This document shows, piece after piece, positions 52,496 through 61,405 of a DNA stretch of 64,000 nucleotides. A program made the position numbers and the translations under genes. Positions within the stretch are counted from its first letter, which is position 1. Each line of letters begins with the position of its first letter. The notes under the pieces are model-generated. The model made no database searches. It was not told the origin of the DNA and was given only the letters and a program-made list of their open reading frames with translations. The stretch covers positions 1-64,000 of the forward strand of contig JAHDYJ010000013.1 in assembly GCA_023383795.1 (NCBI GenBank). Direction: 5' to 3'. This DNA comes from Burkholderiales bacterium (lineage in GTDB: Bacteria; Pseudomonadota; Gammaproteobacteria; Burkholderiales; SG8-39).

Positions 52496-53794
52496 CTAGC
52501 GCGCGCGCAGGTCCGTGAGTGCCTTCCACGGACGCGGATCGTCGCGTGCCCGCGCGAGGCCGGCGCCCCACAGGCACGATCCGAGCGCCGGGTCGAATAT
52601 GTCGTCGGAGGCGGTCGTGCGGCAGGTGGTGTCGACCGCCGCGGTCCACTCGGTGCGATAGCCCAGCCGCTTCGCCTCGGCGTCGACATAGTAGGCCGAG
52701 TCGAGCAGCAGCTGGTCGGTGGCGAGGCTCGAAGTCCGGGACGCGATGCCGATCAGGCCGTTCGGCGTGGTTTCGGGCGGGACGAGGAGGTCCCCGTGGA
52801 GGATGCCTAACAGGTGCTTGCGCACCCCGGGCAGGGCCGCTGCCGCCTGCTCGATCAGGAAGGCGTGCTGCCGGGCGCCGCCGTCGACGTACATGCTACC
52901 GTTGATGAAGACCGGATTGAACGCCACCGGAATCGCCGCGGACGCGAGAATCGCCGCCGCATAGCACGCGCGCCTGTCGTGCGACGTGTCCCGCGCGATG
53001 GCGACCAGGTCGAAGTACTCGAACTCGCCGGAATCGGCGTTCACCGCCCCTACGTACAGGAGCCGCCGGCTCCTGTCGTGCTCCGCTACGACCGCGGCGA
53101 TCAGATCGTCGTCGATCAGCGCAAGGATCCGCGCGCTGAGTCCGGCCGTGTCGTAGATCGAGTTCGCCCACAGAAGCTCGATCTTCGCGCGCTCCCGGAA
53201 CACGTCGTCGCTGTGCAGTGTCGTGTACTGGGTCCTCAGCAAGGCGTCGTATTTCTCCCGGGTTGCGGCGTCGTAGGACGATCCCACGTACGCGTAGGTG
53301 GCCATCATCGCGCCGGTGCTCACGCCGGTGATCATGTCGACGTCGCCCCGGTTCGGCTGCAGATCCGCGCGATCGCCCCAGCCCTTCAGGAAGCCGCTGC
53401 CGTAGGCGCCGAACTGGCCGCCGGCGGAGAGCGCCAGCACCGTGAAGGTCGGCTCGGCGGGCGGCGGACTCACGCCCGGACGCGGAGGCGCCTCCAGGGG
53501 CGTCGGGGGACGGAGCAGGCGCCTGGCCGCCTCGCGTGCGGGGAACTTCTGCCTGATCTCCTCGCGCAGCGCGAGGGCTCGTGCGGAGACGGTATGGTCC
53601 CAGCTCGGCACGGACCGGACTGCCTTCCTGGTGGGCGCTCCCGCCTGCGCGGACAGGTTGCACGAGAGCCCCGGCGGGCGCGGCGTCGCGCAACCTGCGA
53701 GCAGGAGCAGAAGCACGGGCACCAGCGCGAGTCGTCGGGGCCGGCGGGTGACGGGTGGTCTCTCAGTGGGTTCGGGCTCGCGCGCGGTCTGCAT
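52496..53794 (-). CDS. Lipoprotein patatin-like phospholipase
   Basis: The 432-residue protein has a lipoprotein signal (LALVPVLLLLLAGCATPRPP; Cys in LAGC) and a patatin domain: oxyanion loop ALSAGGQFGAYGSGFL, nucleophile elbow TGVSTGAMMATYA, and catalytic Asp in MYVDGGARQHAF. It is likely tethered at the periplasmic side, acting on phospholipids or lipid-like esters. This is the second patatin in the window, but unlike the large one at 18-21 kb it is secreted. ATG 53794 is preferred; the ATG at 53866 would place the signal too far inside. Confidence 0.87.
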   Translation of the reverse strand: MQTAREPEPTERPPVTRRPRRLALVPVLLLLLAGCATPRPPGLSCNLSAQAGAPTRKAVRSVPSWDHTVSARALALREEIRQKFPAREAARRLLRPPTPLEAPPRPGVSPPPAEPTFTVLALSAGGQFGAYGSGFLKGWGDRADLQPNRGDVDMITGVSTGAMMATYAYVGSSYDAATREKYDALLRTQYTTLHSDDVFRERAKIELLWANSIYDTAGLSARILALIDDDLIAAVVAEHDRSRRLLYVGAVNADSGEFEYFDLVAIARDTSHDRRACYAAAILASAAIPVAFNPVFINGSMYVDGGARQHAFLIEQAAAALPGVRKHLLGILHGDLLVPPETTPNGLIGIASRTSSLATDQLLLDSAYYVDAEAKRLGYRTEWTAAVDTTCRTTASDDIFDPALGSCLWGAGLARARDDPRPWKALTDLRAR

Positions 53795-53986
53795 CGTCGT
53801 CCGGCCAACAGTCAATGCTCGCACAGGAGACCACGGCGCTCCGGGGCGAGGGTTGATGTTCGTCAAGCCGAGCCGCCTTCGATCTGCGCGAAGTGCGCAC
53901 GGCGGAGCGCGCTGCGTCGCCGCTAGTCGCGGAGAGCACCCGGCGGCGTCATCGCCGCCGCGGCGGCGGACCGCGGCAAAGGGACT

Positions 53987-54772
53987 CTAGCGCTCGAAGC
54001 CTCGGACCAGGCTCGCCCGCGCGGCGCCGGCCTGCATCAGCAGCGAGAAGTCCGATCCGGACAGGATCAGCCGCGCGCCCATGCCGATGAAGCGCTCGAG
54101 GAGCTCGGGCGTGTACATGCCGCCCATGCCGGGGAACTTGCCGTGCTTGCGGCACGCCGCGATGACCTTCGTGTAGGCGTCGCTCACGCGCGGGTCGTCG
54201 AATTTCCCCGGGATGCCCATCTCGAAGGTGAGATCGTTGGTGCCGACGAGGAGCGCGTCGACGCCGGGGACGGCGGCGATCGCCTCGCAGTTCGCGACGC
54301 CCTCGGGAGACTCGATCATCACCACGACGAGCGTCTCCTCGTTCACGAGCCGGGTGGTCTCGCCGGGCGGCAGCGTCGCGAACCCGGTGTGCTGCAGCCC
54401 GCCGCCCATCGAGCGGTGCCCGTCCGGCGGGAAGCGGCAGAAGTCGGCGATGCGCCGCGCCTGCTCCGCGGTGTCGACGTGCGGCACGACGACGCCCTGC
54501 GCGCCGTTGTCGAGCATGCGCGTCGCGTGGTAGTGCTCGTGGCCCGGCACGCGCACGATCGGCGTGATGCCGACCGCGAGCGAGGCGGCGGCGATCTGCG
54601 CGGCGATGTCGACGCCGAGCGCGCCGTGCTCGCAGTCGATGAACAGCCAGTCGAAGCCGCAGGTGCGCGCGATCTGGGCGATGTCGACGGTGCGCGCCTG
54701 GCGAAGGCCCAGGCCGATCGCGAGCTTGCCCTTGCGCAGCAGCCGCTTGGCGTGGTTGACGACGATCGGCAT
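53987..54772 (-). CDS. HpcH/HpaI-family aldolase
   Basis: The 261-residue TIM-barrel enzyme shows FDWLFIDCEHGALG, the pattern AQGVVVPHVDTAEQARR, the metal-binding Glu in VMIESPEGVANCE and the Asp region LLVGTNDLTFEMG. Members cleave 4-hydroxy-2-oxo acids into pyruvate and an aldehyde. It is divergent from a TRAP transporter, so the transporter may import its substrate or a precursor. ATG 54772 follows ccgggaggagcg. Confidence 0.9.
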   Translation of the reverse strand: MPIVVNHAKRLLRKGKLAIGLGLRQARTVDIAQIARTCGFDWLFIDCEHGALGVDIAAQIAAASLAVGITPIVRVPGHEHYHATRMLDNGAQGVVVPHVDTAEQARRIADFCRFPPDGHRSMGGGLQHTGFATLPPGETTRLVNEETLVVVMIESPEGVANCEAIAAVPGVDALLVGTNDLTFEMGIPGKFDDPRVSDAYTKVIAACRKHGKFPGMGGMYTPELLERFIGMGARLILSGSDFSLLMQAGAARASLVRGFER

Positions 54773-54968
54773 GGGCGCTCCTCCCGGCGGAATGGTCGAG
54801 CGGCAGCATACCGCAGCGGCGCGCCCGCGCGGCGGGCCCAGGGCGCTGCGCGGCGGCTGCTATATACTTGCGCGCGAGGCCCCGGGGGGCGTCACCGCAG
54901 CCTCGACCAAGCCGGGCACCAAGACTCCGGGCATCGACTCGCACACTTCCAAGGAGGAGGACCCCATC

Positions 54969-56021
54969 ATGCGCATGCGCAAGCACCTGAGCACAATCGC
55001 CGGCCTCGCCGCGCTCGCCGGCACCGTGCTGGCGATCCCGCTGCCGGCACAGGCGCAGGAAGTCAGCCTGCGGCTGCACACGCTGCTGCCGCCGGTGGCC
55101 GCGCCGCCCAAGACGTTCCTGATCCCGTGGACCGAGAAGGTCGCCAAGGAGTCGGGCGGCAAGCTGAAGGTCTCGTTCTTCGGCGCGATGGCGCTCGGCG
55201 GCACGCCGCCGCAGCTCGTCGACCAGGCGCGCGACGGGGTGGTCGACATCGTGTGGACGCTGCCGGGCTACACGGCCGGCCGCTTCCCGAAGTCCTCGGT
55301 GTTCGAGCTGCCGTTCCTGCACACCAACGCCGAGACGACGACGATGGCGCTGCAGGACTTCGCCGAGAAGCACCTGCAGGACGAGTACAAGGACTACCAC
55401 GTGCTGCTGCTGCACGTGCACGGCGGCTCGCTCGTCATGACGCGGGACAAGCCGATCCAGAAGGTCGAGGACTTCCGCGGCCTCAAGATCCGCACCGCGA
55501 CCGCCTCGGGCGGCCTGTTCCTGAAGGCGCTCGGCGCGGTGCCGCTCGGCATGCCGGTGCCGGAGGTCGGCCCGAGCATGGCGAAGGGCGTCATCGACGG
55601 CACGATGCTGCCCTACGAGATCGCCCCGTCGCAGAAGATGCAGGACCTCGCGACCTACTTCATCACCATGGCGGGCCCGCAGCCGCGGCTGAACACCTCG
55701 ATGTTCTCGTTCCTGATGAACAAGGCGAGCTACGACAAGCTGCCCGCCGACCTGAAGAAGGTGATCGACGCGAACTCCGGCCGTAACCTCGCGCCGGTCG
55801 CCGGCAAGAACTGGGACCAGATCGAGATCTCCGGCCGGAAAGTGATGGCCTCGAAGGACAAGAACAAGTTCCTGGAGATCCCGCCGGCCGAGGTGGCGAG
55901 GATGCGCGAGCTCGCCAAGCCCGCGATCGACCAGTGGGTCGCCGACATGAACGCCAAGGGCTTCAAGGGCGAGGAGCTCCTGAACGACGCGCGCAGCCTG
56001 ATCGCGAAGTACAGCAAGTAG
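54969..56021 (+). CDS. dctP: TRAP transporter substrate-binding protein (DctP type)
   Basis: The 350-residue precursor has a signal peptide ending near PAQAQ. Typical TRAP features are WTEKVAKESGGKLKVSFFGA, the carboxylate-binding Arg in GLKIRTATASG, PEVGPSMAKGVIDGTMLPYE and LMNKASYDKLPADLKKVID. ATG 54969 follows aaggaggaggacc. It belongs to a different branch from the 12-13 kb binding protein. A stable hairpin lies between its stop and the small permease gene. Confidence 0.92.
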   Translation: MRMRKHLSTIAGLAALAGTVLAIPLPAQAQEVSLRLHTLLPPVAAPPKTFLIPWTEKVAKESGGKLKVSFFGAMALGGTPPQLVDQARDGVVDIVWTLPGYTAGRFPKSSVFELPFLHTNAETTTMALQDFAEKHLQDEYKDYHVLLLHVHGGSLVMTRDKPIQKVEDFRGLKIRTATASGGLFLKALGAVPLGMPVPEVGPSMAKGVIDGTMLPYEIAPSQKMQDLATYFITMAGPQPRLNTSMFSFLMNKASYDKLPADLKKVIDANSGRNLAPVAGKNWDQIEISGRKVMASKDKNKFLEIPPAEVARMRELAKPAIDQWVADMNAKGFKGEELLNDARSLIAKYSK

Positions 56022-56030
56022 CCGGGCGCA

Positions 56031-56049
56031 CCCCGCCCCCCGGGCGGGG
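56031..56049 (+). promoter_or_regulatory. Intercistronic hairpin after the binding-protein gene
   Basis: ccccgccc / gggcgggg forms an 8-bp stem with a 3-nt loop 10 nt after the DctP stop. Without a U-run it probably acts as a 3'-stabiliser or attenuator, giving more binding protein than permease. Confidence 0.55.
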
Positions 56050-56086
56050 TTCCGCCCGGCTGGGCGTACGTCTGGGGAGGAGAGAT

Positions 56087-56111
56087 CCGGCCCACCGACA
56101 AGGTGGGCCGG
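56087..56111 (+). promoter_or_regulatory. Hairpin overlapping the start codon of the small permease
   Basis: Perfect 10-bp arms ccggcccacc and ggtgggccgg enclose 5 nt. The right arm contains the proposed GTG start at 56103, so the structure would hide it unless ribosomes or a factor open it. Confidence 0.5.
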
Positions 56112-56594
56112 TTCCTGTTCCGCGTCACGCGCGCGGTCGCGCTCGCCGGCGGCGTCGTGCTCGCGCTGCTCGCGGCGATGACCGCCGTCAGCGTCACCGG
56201 CCGCTCGTTCCTGAACGCGCCGATCCCGGGCGATTTCGAGCTGATCGAGATCGGGCTGAGCGTCGCGATCTTCGCGTTCCTGCCGTACTGCCAGCTCGTG
56301 CGCGCCAACGTGATCGTCGACTTCTTCATGGAGCGCGCGCCGGTGCGCGTCAAGGCTTTCTTCGACGCGATCGGGAGCCTGGTGTTCGTCGCGATCGCGG
56401 CGCTGCTGCTGTGGCGCCACAGCCTGGGCGCGGTCGACATGTACAACGTCGGCGAGACCTCGATGATCCTCGGGGTGCCCCGCTGGTGGAGCTTCCCGGC
56501 CGCGGTCGCCTGCCTGGCGCTGCTCGTCGCCGTGTGCGTCTACACGCTCCGGCGCAGCATCCGCGAGATGCGCGCCGGGAAATTCGAGATCTGA
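56103..56594 (+). CDS. dctQ: TRAP transporter small permease (DctQ type)
   Basis: The 163-residue protein has four membrane helices and the DctQ pattern: VSVTGRSFLNAPIPGDFEL, LPYCQLVRANVIVDFFMERA. A GTG start at 56103 is the best available; no in-frame ATG lies near. It is followed 16 nt later by the large permease and together with it forms the membrane complex. Confidence 0.88.
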   Translation: MGRFLFRVTRAVALAGGVVLALLAAMTAVSVTGRSFLNAPIPGDFELIEIGLSVAIFAFLPYCQLVRANVIVDFFMERAPVRVKAFFDAIGSLVFVAIAALLLWRHSLGAVDMYNVGETSMILGVPRWWSFPAAVACLALLVAVCVYTLRRSIREMRAGKFEI

Positions 56595-56610
56595 GCCGGC
56601 GGGCCGGACG

Positions 56611-57930
56611 ATGAGCGGCCTGGAGATCGGCGGGATCGGGTTCCTCGTCCTGCTCGTCCTGCTCGCGCTGCGCATCCCGATCGGGGTCGCGATGCTCGCG
56701 GTCGGCATGGTGGGCTACGTCGCGATCGCCGGCCACGTCGCGCTCCTGAGCTACCTCAAGACCGCGGCGTACTGGCAATTCAGCTCGTTCGGGCTGGCAG
56801 TGATCCCGCTCTTCGTGCTGATGGGCCAGTTCGCGGCCAAGGCGGGCTTGAGCACGGCGCTCTTCCGCGCCGCCAACGTCTGGCTCGGCCACCATCGCGG
56901 CGGCATCGCCATGGCGGCGATCGGCGGCTGCGCGGGCTTCGGCGCGATCGCCGGCTCGTCGCTCGCGACCGCCGCCACCATGGGGCAGGTCGCGCTGCCC
57001 GAGCTGCGCCGCTACAACTACTCGGGCGCGCTCGCGACCGGCACGCTGGCCGCCGGCGGCACGCTCGGCATCCTGATCCCGCCGTCGGTGGTCCTGATCG
57101 TCTACGCGATCATCGTCGAGGCGAACATCGCGGTGCTGTTCCAGGCCGCCTTCATCCCCGGCATCCTCGCGGTGATCGGCTACCTGCTGGCGATCGCGGT
57201 CGTCGTGCGCATCAACCCGGCGGCGGGGCCGGCCGGCCAGCGCGCGTCGGCGCGCGAGCGATGGGAGGCGCTGGTCGACATCTGGCCGGTGCTGCTGATC
57301 TTCCTGCTGGTGATGGGCGGCATCTACACCGGCTTCTTCACGCCGAGCGAGGCGGCGGGCGTCGGCTCGGTGGGCACCTTCCTGATCGCGGTGACGCGCG
57401 GCGGCATGCGCCTGAAGGGGTTCTTCGAGGCACTGCTCGAGACCGCGCAGACGACCGGCATGATCTTCCTGATCCTGCTCGGGGCGGCGATCTTCAACGC
57501 GTTCCTCGGCTTCTCGGAGCTCACCCAGACCGCGGCGAACTACTTCGCAGGCTCGGGCTACGCGCCGCTCACGGTCATGCTGGCGATGGTGGTCCTGTTC
57601 ATCGTCCTCGGCATGGTCATGGACTCGCTCTCGATGATCCTGCTGACGGTGCCGGTGTTCTGGACCATCATCGCCGGGCTGGATTTCGGCATGGACCCGG
57701 AGGACGTGAAGATCTGGTTCGGCATCATCGCGCTGATCGTGGTCGAGGTCGGACTGATCACGCCGCCGGTCGGGCTGAACGTGTTCGTCATCAACTCGAT
57801 GGCGCGCGACGTGCCGATGATCGAGACCTTCAAGGGCGTCCTGCCGTTCCTGCTCACCGACGCGCTACGCGTGACGCTGATCATCGTGTTCCCGCTCGTC
57901 AGCCTCTGGCTGCCGTCGGTGATGAACTGA
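56611..57930 (+). CDS. dctM: TRAP transporter large permease (DctM type)
   Basis: A 439-residue channel subunit with about 12-13 helices. Typical motifs are GAIAGSSLATAATMGQVALP, GGTLGILIPPSVVLIVYAII and ITPPVGLNVFVINSMARDVP. It imports an organic acid with sodium, using the binding protein encoded at 54969-56021. It is followed 33 nt later by a glutathione transferase. Confidence 0.94.
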   Translation: MSGLEIGGIGFLVLLVLLALRIPIGVAMLAVGMVGYVAIAGHVALLSYLKTAAYWQFSSFGLAVIPLFVLMGQFAAKAGLSTALFRAANVWLGHHRGGIAMAAIGGCAGFGAIAGSSLATAATMGQVALPELRRYNYSGALATGTLAAGGTLGILIPPSVVLIVYAIIVEANIAVLFQAAFIPGILAVIGYLLAIAVVVRINPAAGPAGQRASARERWEALVDIWPVLLIFLLVMGGIYTGFFTPSEAAGVGSVGTFLIAVTRGGMRLKGFFEALLETAQTTGMIFLILLGAAIFNAFLGFSELTQTAANYFAGSGYAPLTVMLAMVVLFIVLGMVMDSLSMILLTVPVFWTIIAGLDFGMDPEDVKIWFGIIALIVVEVGLITPPVGLNVFVINSMARDVPMIETFKGVLPFLLTDALRVTLIIVFPLVSLWLPSVMN

Positions 57931-57963
57931 GACCCGGGCCGCCGGCCGTCAGGAGGAACACGC

Positions 57964-58683
57964 ATGCGCTACGAGCTCTACTACTGGCCCTCGATCCAGG
58001 GCCGCGGGGAATTCGTCCGGCTGGCGCTCGAGGAGGGCGGGGCGGACTACGTCGACGTCGCGCGCGCGCCGGGGCGCGGTATGGGCATGGCGGCGCTCGC
58101 GAAGTTCATCGAGGGGCGGCGCGTGCCGCGTCCGGCGTTCGCGCCGCCGTACCTGAAGGCGGGCAGGCTCGTCATCGGGCAGACCGCCAACATCCTGCTC
58201 TATCTCGGTCCGCGGCTCGGGCTCGTGCCGAAGCGCGAAGCCGACCGGCTGTGGGCGCACCAGCTGCAGCTCACGATCGCGGACTTCCTGACCGAGGCGC
58301 ACGACACGCATCATCCGATCGGCGGCGGGCTCTATTACGAGGAGCAGAAGCGCGAGGCCGCGCGCCGCGCGGACGATTTCCTGCGCAACCGCCTGGCGAA
58401 GTTCCTCGGCTACTTCGAGCGGGTGCTGGAGCGCGGCGGCGGGAGCTACCTCCTCGGCCGGCGCCTCTCCTACGTCGACCTGTCGCTCTTCCAGACGGTG
58501 GCGGGGCTGCGCTACGCGTTCCCGCGCGCGATGGCGCGCCGGCGCGCACGCTTCCCGCGGACGATGGCGCTCCACGAGCGCGTCGCGGCGCGCCCGCGCA
58601 TCGCCGCGTATCTCGCCTCCGCGCGCCGCATCCCGTTCAACGAGCACGGCATCTTCCGGCACTATCCCGAGCTCGACCGCTAG
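57964..58683 (+). CDS. Glutathione S-transferase family protein
   Basis: The 239-residue protein starts MRYELYYWPSIQGRGEFVRL with the Tyr-type N-terminal thioredoxin-like fold (active-site residue Tyr6 or Tyr7 by analogy), VIGQTANILLYLGPRLGL at its end, and an all-helical C-terminal domain. It would conjugate or reduce electrophiles in the cytoplasm. It follows the TRAP genes at 33 nt behind caggaggaacacgc and may be cotranscribed. Confidence 0.87.
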   Translation: MRYELYYWPSIQGRGEFVRLALEEGGADYVDVARAPGRGMGMAALAKFIEGRRVPRPAFAPPYLKAGRLVIGQTANILLYLGPRLGLVPKREADRLWAHQLQLTIADFLTEAHDTHHPIGGGLYYEEQKREAARRADDFLRNRLAKFLGYFERVLERGGGSYLLGRRLSYVDLSLFQTVAGLRYAFPRAMARRRARFPRTMALHERVAARPRIAAYLASARRIPFNEHGIFRHYPELDR

Positions 58684-58694
58684 TCCCCGCGCGC

Positions 58695-59270
58695 TCAGCC
58701 GTGCCCCGGCCAGGGGGCGTGATTGAAGGTGTACTCGCCGAGCAGGCGCTCGGCCTCGCCGCTCACGGCGAAGAGCTGCATGCGCCCGCGCCCGGCGGGC
58801 GCGGCGCGGATGATGTCGATGCGCTCCGCGACGACGACCGCGCCGGCCTTCGCGTCGAACGGCACGTCGCGCAGTCGCTCGTAGGCCTTGCCGGGGACGT
58901 CGAGCAGGACGACGTCGACCTGCTCGAGCCCCGCGAGCGGCGCCTCGAGGCGGGAGACGAGCAGGTCGTCGTCCGGCGCCACGGTGCAGTTCACGCTGCC
59001 GCCGGGCGGCACCCGGTACTCGCGCACCTTGAGCCCGGCGGCGGCGAGCCGCTCGAGGAACGCATCGGTCACCACCGCGCGCACCGCGCCCGCGCTCACC
59101 AGCGCGCGGATGCCGCCGGCGAGCTCCGCGAGCTCCGCGAGCGCGGCGCTGCACTGGCCGCAGCCGAGCAGGTGCTCGTCGAGCTCGGCCTCGCGCGCGG
59201 CGTCCAGCTCGCCGAGCCAGTACTCGGCGAGCGTCGCGAGCGCGATCGGGGACGCGCACGGACGGTTCAC
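58695..59270 (-). CDS. ChrR-like anti-sigma factor with zinc-binding motif
   Basis: The 191-residue protein carries the zinc-containing anti-sigma motif DEHLLGCGQCSAAL (His-x3-Cys-x2-Cys form) near residue 32-45, followed by a cupin-like C-terminal region (VREYRVPPGGSVNCTVAPDD) similar to ChrR. It should bind and inhibit the sigma factor encoded by the overlapping upstream gene. The GTG at 59270 overlaps the sigma stop (GTGA). It is soluble with no membrane helix, like ChrR and unlike most ECF anti-sigmas. Confidence 0.75.
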   Translation of the reverse strand: MNRPCASPIALATLAEYWLGELDAAREAELDEHLLGCGQCSAALAELAELAGGIRALVSAGAVRAVVTDAFLERLAAAGLKVREYRVPPGGSVNCTVAPDDDLLVSRLEAPLAGLEQVDVVLLDVPGKAYERLRDVPFDAKAGAVVVAERIDIIRAAPAGRGRMQLFAVSGEAERLLGEYTFNHAPWPGHG

Positions 59271-59866
59271 GGCCTCGCCTCCCGCCCGTTCACGCAGTCG
59301 CGCAGCCGCTGCAGCCCGCGGTGGCGGATGACCCGCACGTTGCCCTCCGACAGGCCGAGCGCGCCTGCCACCGCCTGCGCGGGCGCGTCCTCGTAGAACG
59401 TCATCACCAGCACCGAGCGATCGCGCTCGGACAGCCGCTCGAGGCACTGCCGCAGGCGGTCGTGATCGAGCCGCGGGGCGACGGCCGGATCGGCGGCCGG
59501 GGCATCGTCGCCGTAGGTCCCGAGCAGCCGCTCGCGCCGCGCATGCGTGCGGCGCAGCTCGAGCACGACCATGCGGCACGTGCCGAACACGAAGGAGGCG
59601 AGCCGGTCGGGCTCGCGCAGCTTGCCCGCGCGCAGGCCCTCGAGCGTCATCAGCAGCACCTGCTGGACGAGGTCGGCGGCCGCATGGTCGTCGCGCAGGT
59701 GCTTGCGGCCGTAGAGGCGCACCCGCGGGGCGAGGCGGCGGTAGAGCTCGGCCTCGGCCGCCGCGGCGCCGCGGCCGCCCGCCGCGGCGATGCGCCGCGC
59801 GAGCCCGGCGTCGTCGAGCTCCGCCTCGGCGCTTTCGACGCGGTTGGGTCCCTGGGACATCCGCAT
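59267..59866 (-). CDS. ECF-type RNA polymerase sigma factor
   Basis: The 199-residue protein has sigma region 2 (HAAADLVQQVLLMTLEGLRA) and region 4 (LSERDRSVLVMTFYEDAPAQ, then ALGLSEGNVRVIRHRGLQRL). ATG 59866 (MRMSQ) is the likely start; 59860 is also possible. It is paired with a zinc anti-sigma factor and divergent from a metallo-hydrolase gene across a perfect inverted repeat. Oxidative or singlet-oxygen stress is the usual trigger of ChrR-type pairs, but this is not proven here. Confidence 0.9.
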   Translation of the reverse strand: MRMSQGPNRVESAEAELDDAGLARRIAAAGGRGAAAAEAELYRRLAPRVRLYGRKHLRDDHAAADLVQQVLLMTLEGLRAGKLREPDRLASFVFGTCRMVVLELRRTHARRERLLGTYGDDAPAADPAVAPRLDHDRLRQCLERLSERDRSVLVMTFYEDAPAQAVAGALGLSEGNVRVIRHRGLQRLRDCVNGREARP

Positions 59867-59979
59867 AGCATAGGGAAACTCCGCGAAAGGGGATACGAGC
59901 CCTTCCGCGGATCCCCGATCCCGGCGCAAAAGCCCGAAAAATCGGGCGCTTGCGAAATTTCCAGTGAGCTGCATGAAGC

Positions 59980-60014
59980 GGTTGTGTAACGAACCGCCGC
60001 CTCGTTACACAACC
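59980..60014. promoter_or_regulatory. Perfect 13-bp inverted repeat between ECF sigma and metallo-hydrolase
   Basis: ggttgtgtaacga (59980-59992) and tcgttacacaacc (60002-60014) are exact complements separated by 9 nt. The element lies 114 nt before the sigma start and 33 nt before the metallo-hydrolase start. It is probably an operator, or part of overlapping divergent promoters, regulating both genes. Confidence 0.65.
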
Positions 60015-60046
60015 GGGCTCCAACCCCCAACCCGCAAGGAGACGCC

Positions 60047-60811
60047 ATGATCACCAACACCCAGTCGGGCACCAACATCCACGAGATCGCGCGCGGCATC
60101 TACCGGATCAACACGCCGGTCGACACGCCCGGCGGCCCGTTCAACTTCAACCAGTACCTGATCGTGGACGACGCGCCGCTCCTCTTCCACACCGGGCCGC
60201 GCGGGATGTTCCCGCTCGTGCGCGAAGCGGTGGCGCGCGTCATGCCGGTCGAGCGGCTGCGCTACGTCGCCTATTCGCACTTCGAGCCGGACGAGAGCGG
60301 CGCGCTCAATCAGTGGCTCGCCGCGGCGCCGCACGCCGAGGCGCTGAGCAGCAGCATCGGGGCGATGGTCGGGGCGAGCGACGTGGCGGACCGGCCGGTG
60401 CGCGGGCTCGCCGACGGCGAGATCGTCGCCCTCGGCCAGCACTCGGTGCGCTGGTTCGACACGCCGCACCTCCCGCACGGCTGGGACAGCGGGCTGATGA
60501 TGGAGTCGTCCACGCGCACGTTCCTGTGCGGGGATCTCTTCACGCAGGGTGGACCGGGAGCGATCCCGCTGACCGAGGCCGACATCCTGGAGCCGAGCGA
60601 GGCGTTCCGCGGGGTCATGGACTACTACTCGCACTCGCCCGACACCGGCGCGATGCTCGAGCGGCTGGCGGCCGAGCGGCCGACGACGCTCGCGTGCATG
60701 CACGGCAGCGCGTGGCGCGGCGACGGTGCGGCGCTCCTGCGGGCGCTCGCGGCGCGGCTCGCCGCGAATCGGCAGCGCCGGACGGACGAGGCCGCTGCCC
60801 TGGCGGCTTAG
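60047..60811 (+). CDS. MBL-fold hydrolase with di-iron-type motif
   Basis: The 254-residue protein has the metal motif SHFEPDESG (His-x-Glu-x-Asp) rather than the usual HxHxDH, as found in flavodiiron-protein-like domains (ODP family) that reduce O2 or NO. Other ligands appear in FDTPHLPHGWDS, FLCGDLFTQ (Asp) and ACMHGSAWRG (His). No flavodoxin domain is attached. ATG 60047 follows caaggaga. Its divergent position from the ECF/anti-sigma pair suggests it belongs to the stress regulon. Confidence 0.82.
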   Translation: MITNTQSGTNIHEIARGIYRINTPVDTPGGPFNFNQYLIVDDAPLLFHTGPRGMFPLVREAVARVMPVERLRYVAYSHFEPDESGALNQWLAAAPHAEALSSSIGAMVGASDVADRPVRGLADGEIVALGQHSVRWFDTPHLPHGWDSGLMMESSTRTFLCGDLFTQGGPGAIPLTEADILEPSEAFRGVMDYYSHSPDTGAMLERLAAERPTTLACMHGSAWRGDGAALLRALAARLAANRQRRTDEAAALAA

Positions 60812-60830
60812 AGGTGGCTCTGGCGGCTGC

Positions 60831-61175
60831 TCAGCCGACGCCGAGCAGCTCGACCTCGAAGACGAGCGTGGCGTTCGGCGGGATCACCCCGCCGGCGCCG
60901 CGCGCGCCGTAGCCGAGCTCCGGCGGGATGGTGAGCTTGCGCACGCCGCCGACCTTCATGCCCTGCACGCCCTCGTCCCAGCCGGCGATGACGCGGCGCC
61001 CGCCGAGCGGGAAGACGAAGGGCTCGTTGCGGTCCTTGCTCGAGTCGAACTTCCTGCCGTCGGTGAGCCAGCCGGTGTAGTGGACGGTTACGCGCTTGCC
61101 GGCGGTCGCGATGTCGCCGTCGCCGACCGTGACGTCGTCGATGATCAGGCCCGATGCGGTGGTGGTGGTGGACAT
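60831..61175 (-). CDS. FKBP-type peptidyl-prolyl isomerase
   Basis: The 114-residue protein is a single FKBP domain: [60 protein letters not shown]. It starts at ATG 61175 behind ggaggaacgc; no signal peptide, so it acts in the cytoplasm as a folding helper. It is convergent with the metallo-hydrolase gene. Confidence 0.93.
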   Translation of the reverse strand: MSTTTTASGLIIDDVTVGDGDIATAGKRVTVHYTGWLTDGRKFDSSKDRNEPFVFPLGGRRVIAGWDEGVQGMKVGGVRKLTIPPELGYGARGAGGVIPPNATLVFEVELLGVG

Positions 61176-61230
61176 GTGCGTTCCTCCGTGCATCGATCGC
61201 GATCCGTATCGCCCCTCCTCCTCACGGAGA

Positions 61231-61261
61231 GGTGCCGCGCGGAACGCGCGGCGGGGTGGTT
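61231..61261. repeat. Dispersed GC-rich repeat, copy 1
   Basis: A 31-bp sequence starting ggtgccgcgcggaacgcgcg recurs at 63770-63800 with one mismatch. It includes a small palindrome (ccgcgcggaacgcgcgg). Confidence 0.7.
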
Positions 61262-61405
61262 CGCGTCTAGCGCTTCCCCTCCTTCTCGAGAAGGGATCCG
61301 GCCGAAGGCCGGGGGTGGTTACGGCCCTGGCAGGATCCTCACCGCCCCGGCCGCTTCGCGGGCGTCTCGCCTCGAAAGAGGACAGGACCCACCCGCAGCG
61401 TGACC

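Noticed and set aside
59985-60006. Overlapping ECF promoter in tgtaac...cgtt
   Set aside because: The spacing between the two boxes is about 12 nt, too short for a typical ECF promoter; an operator is the simpler reading.
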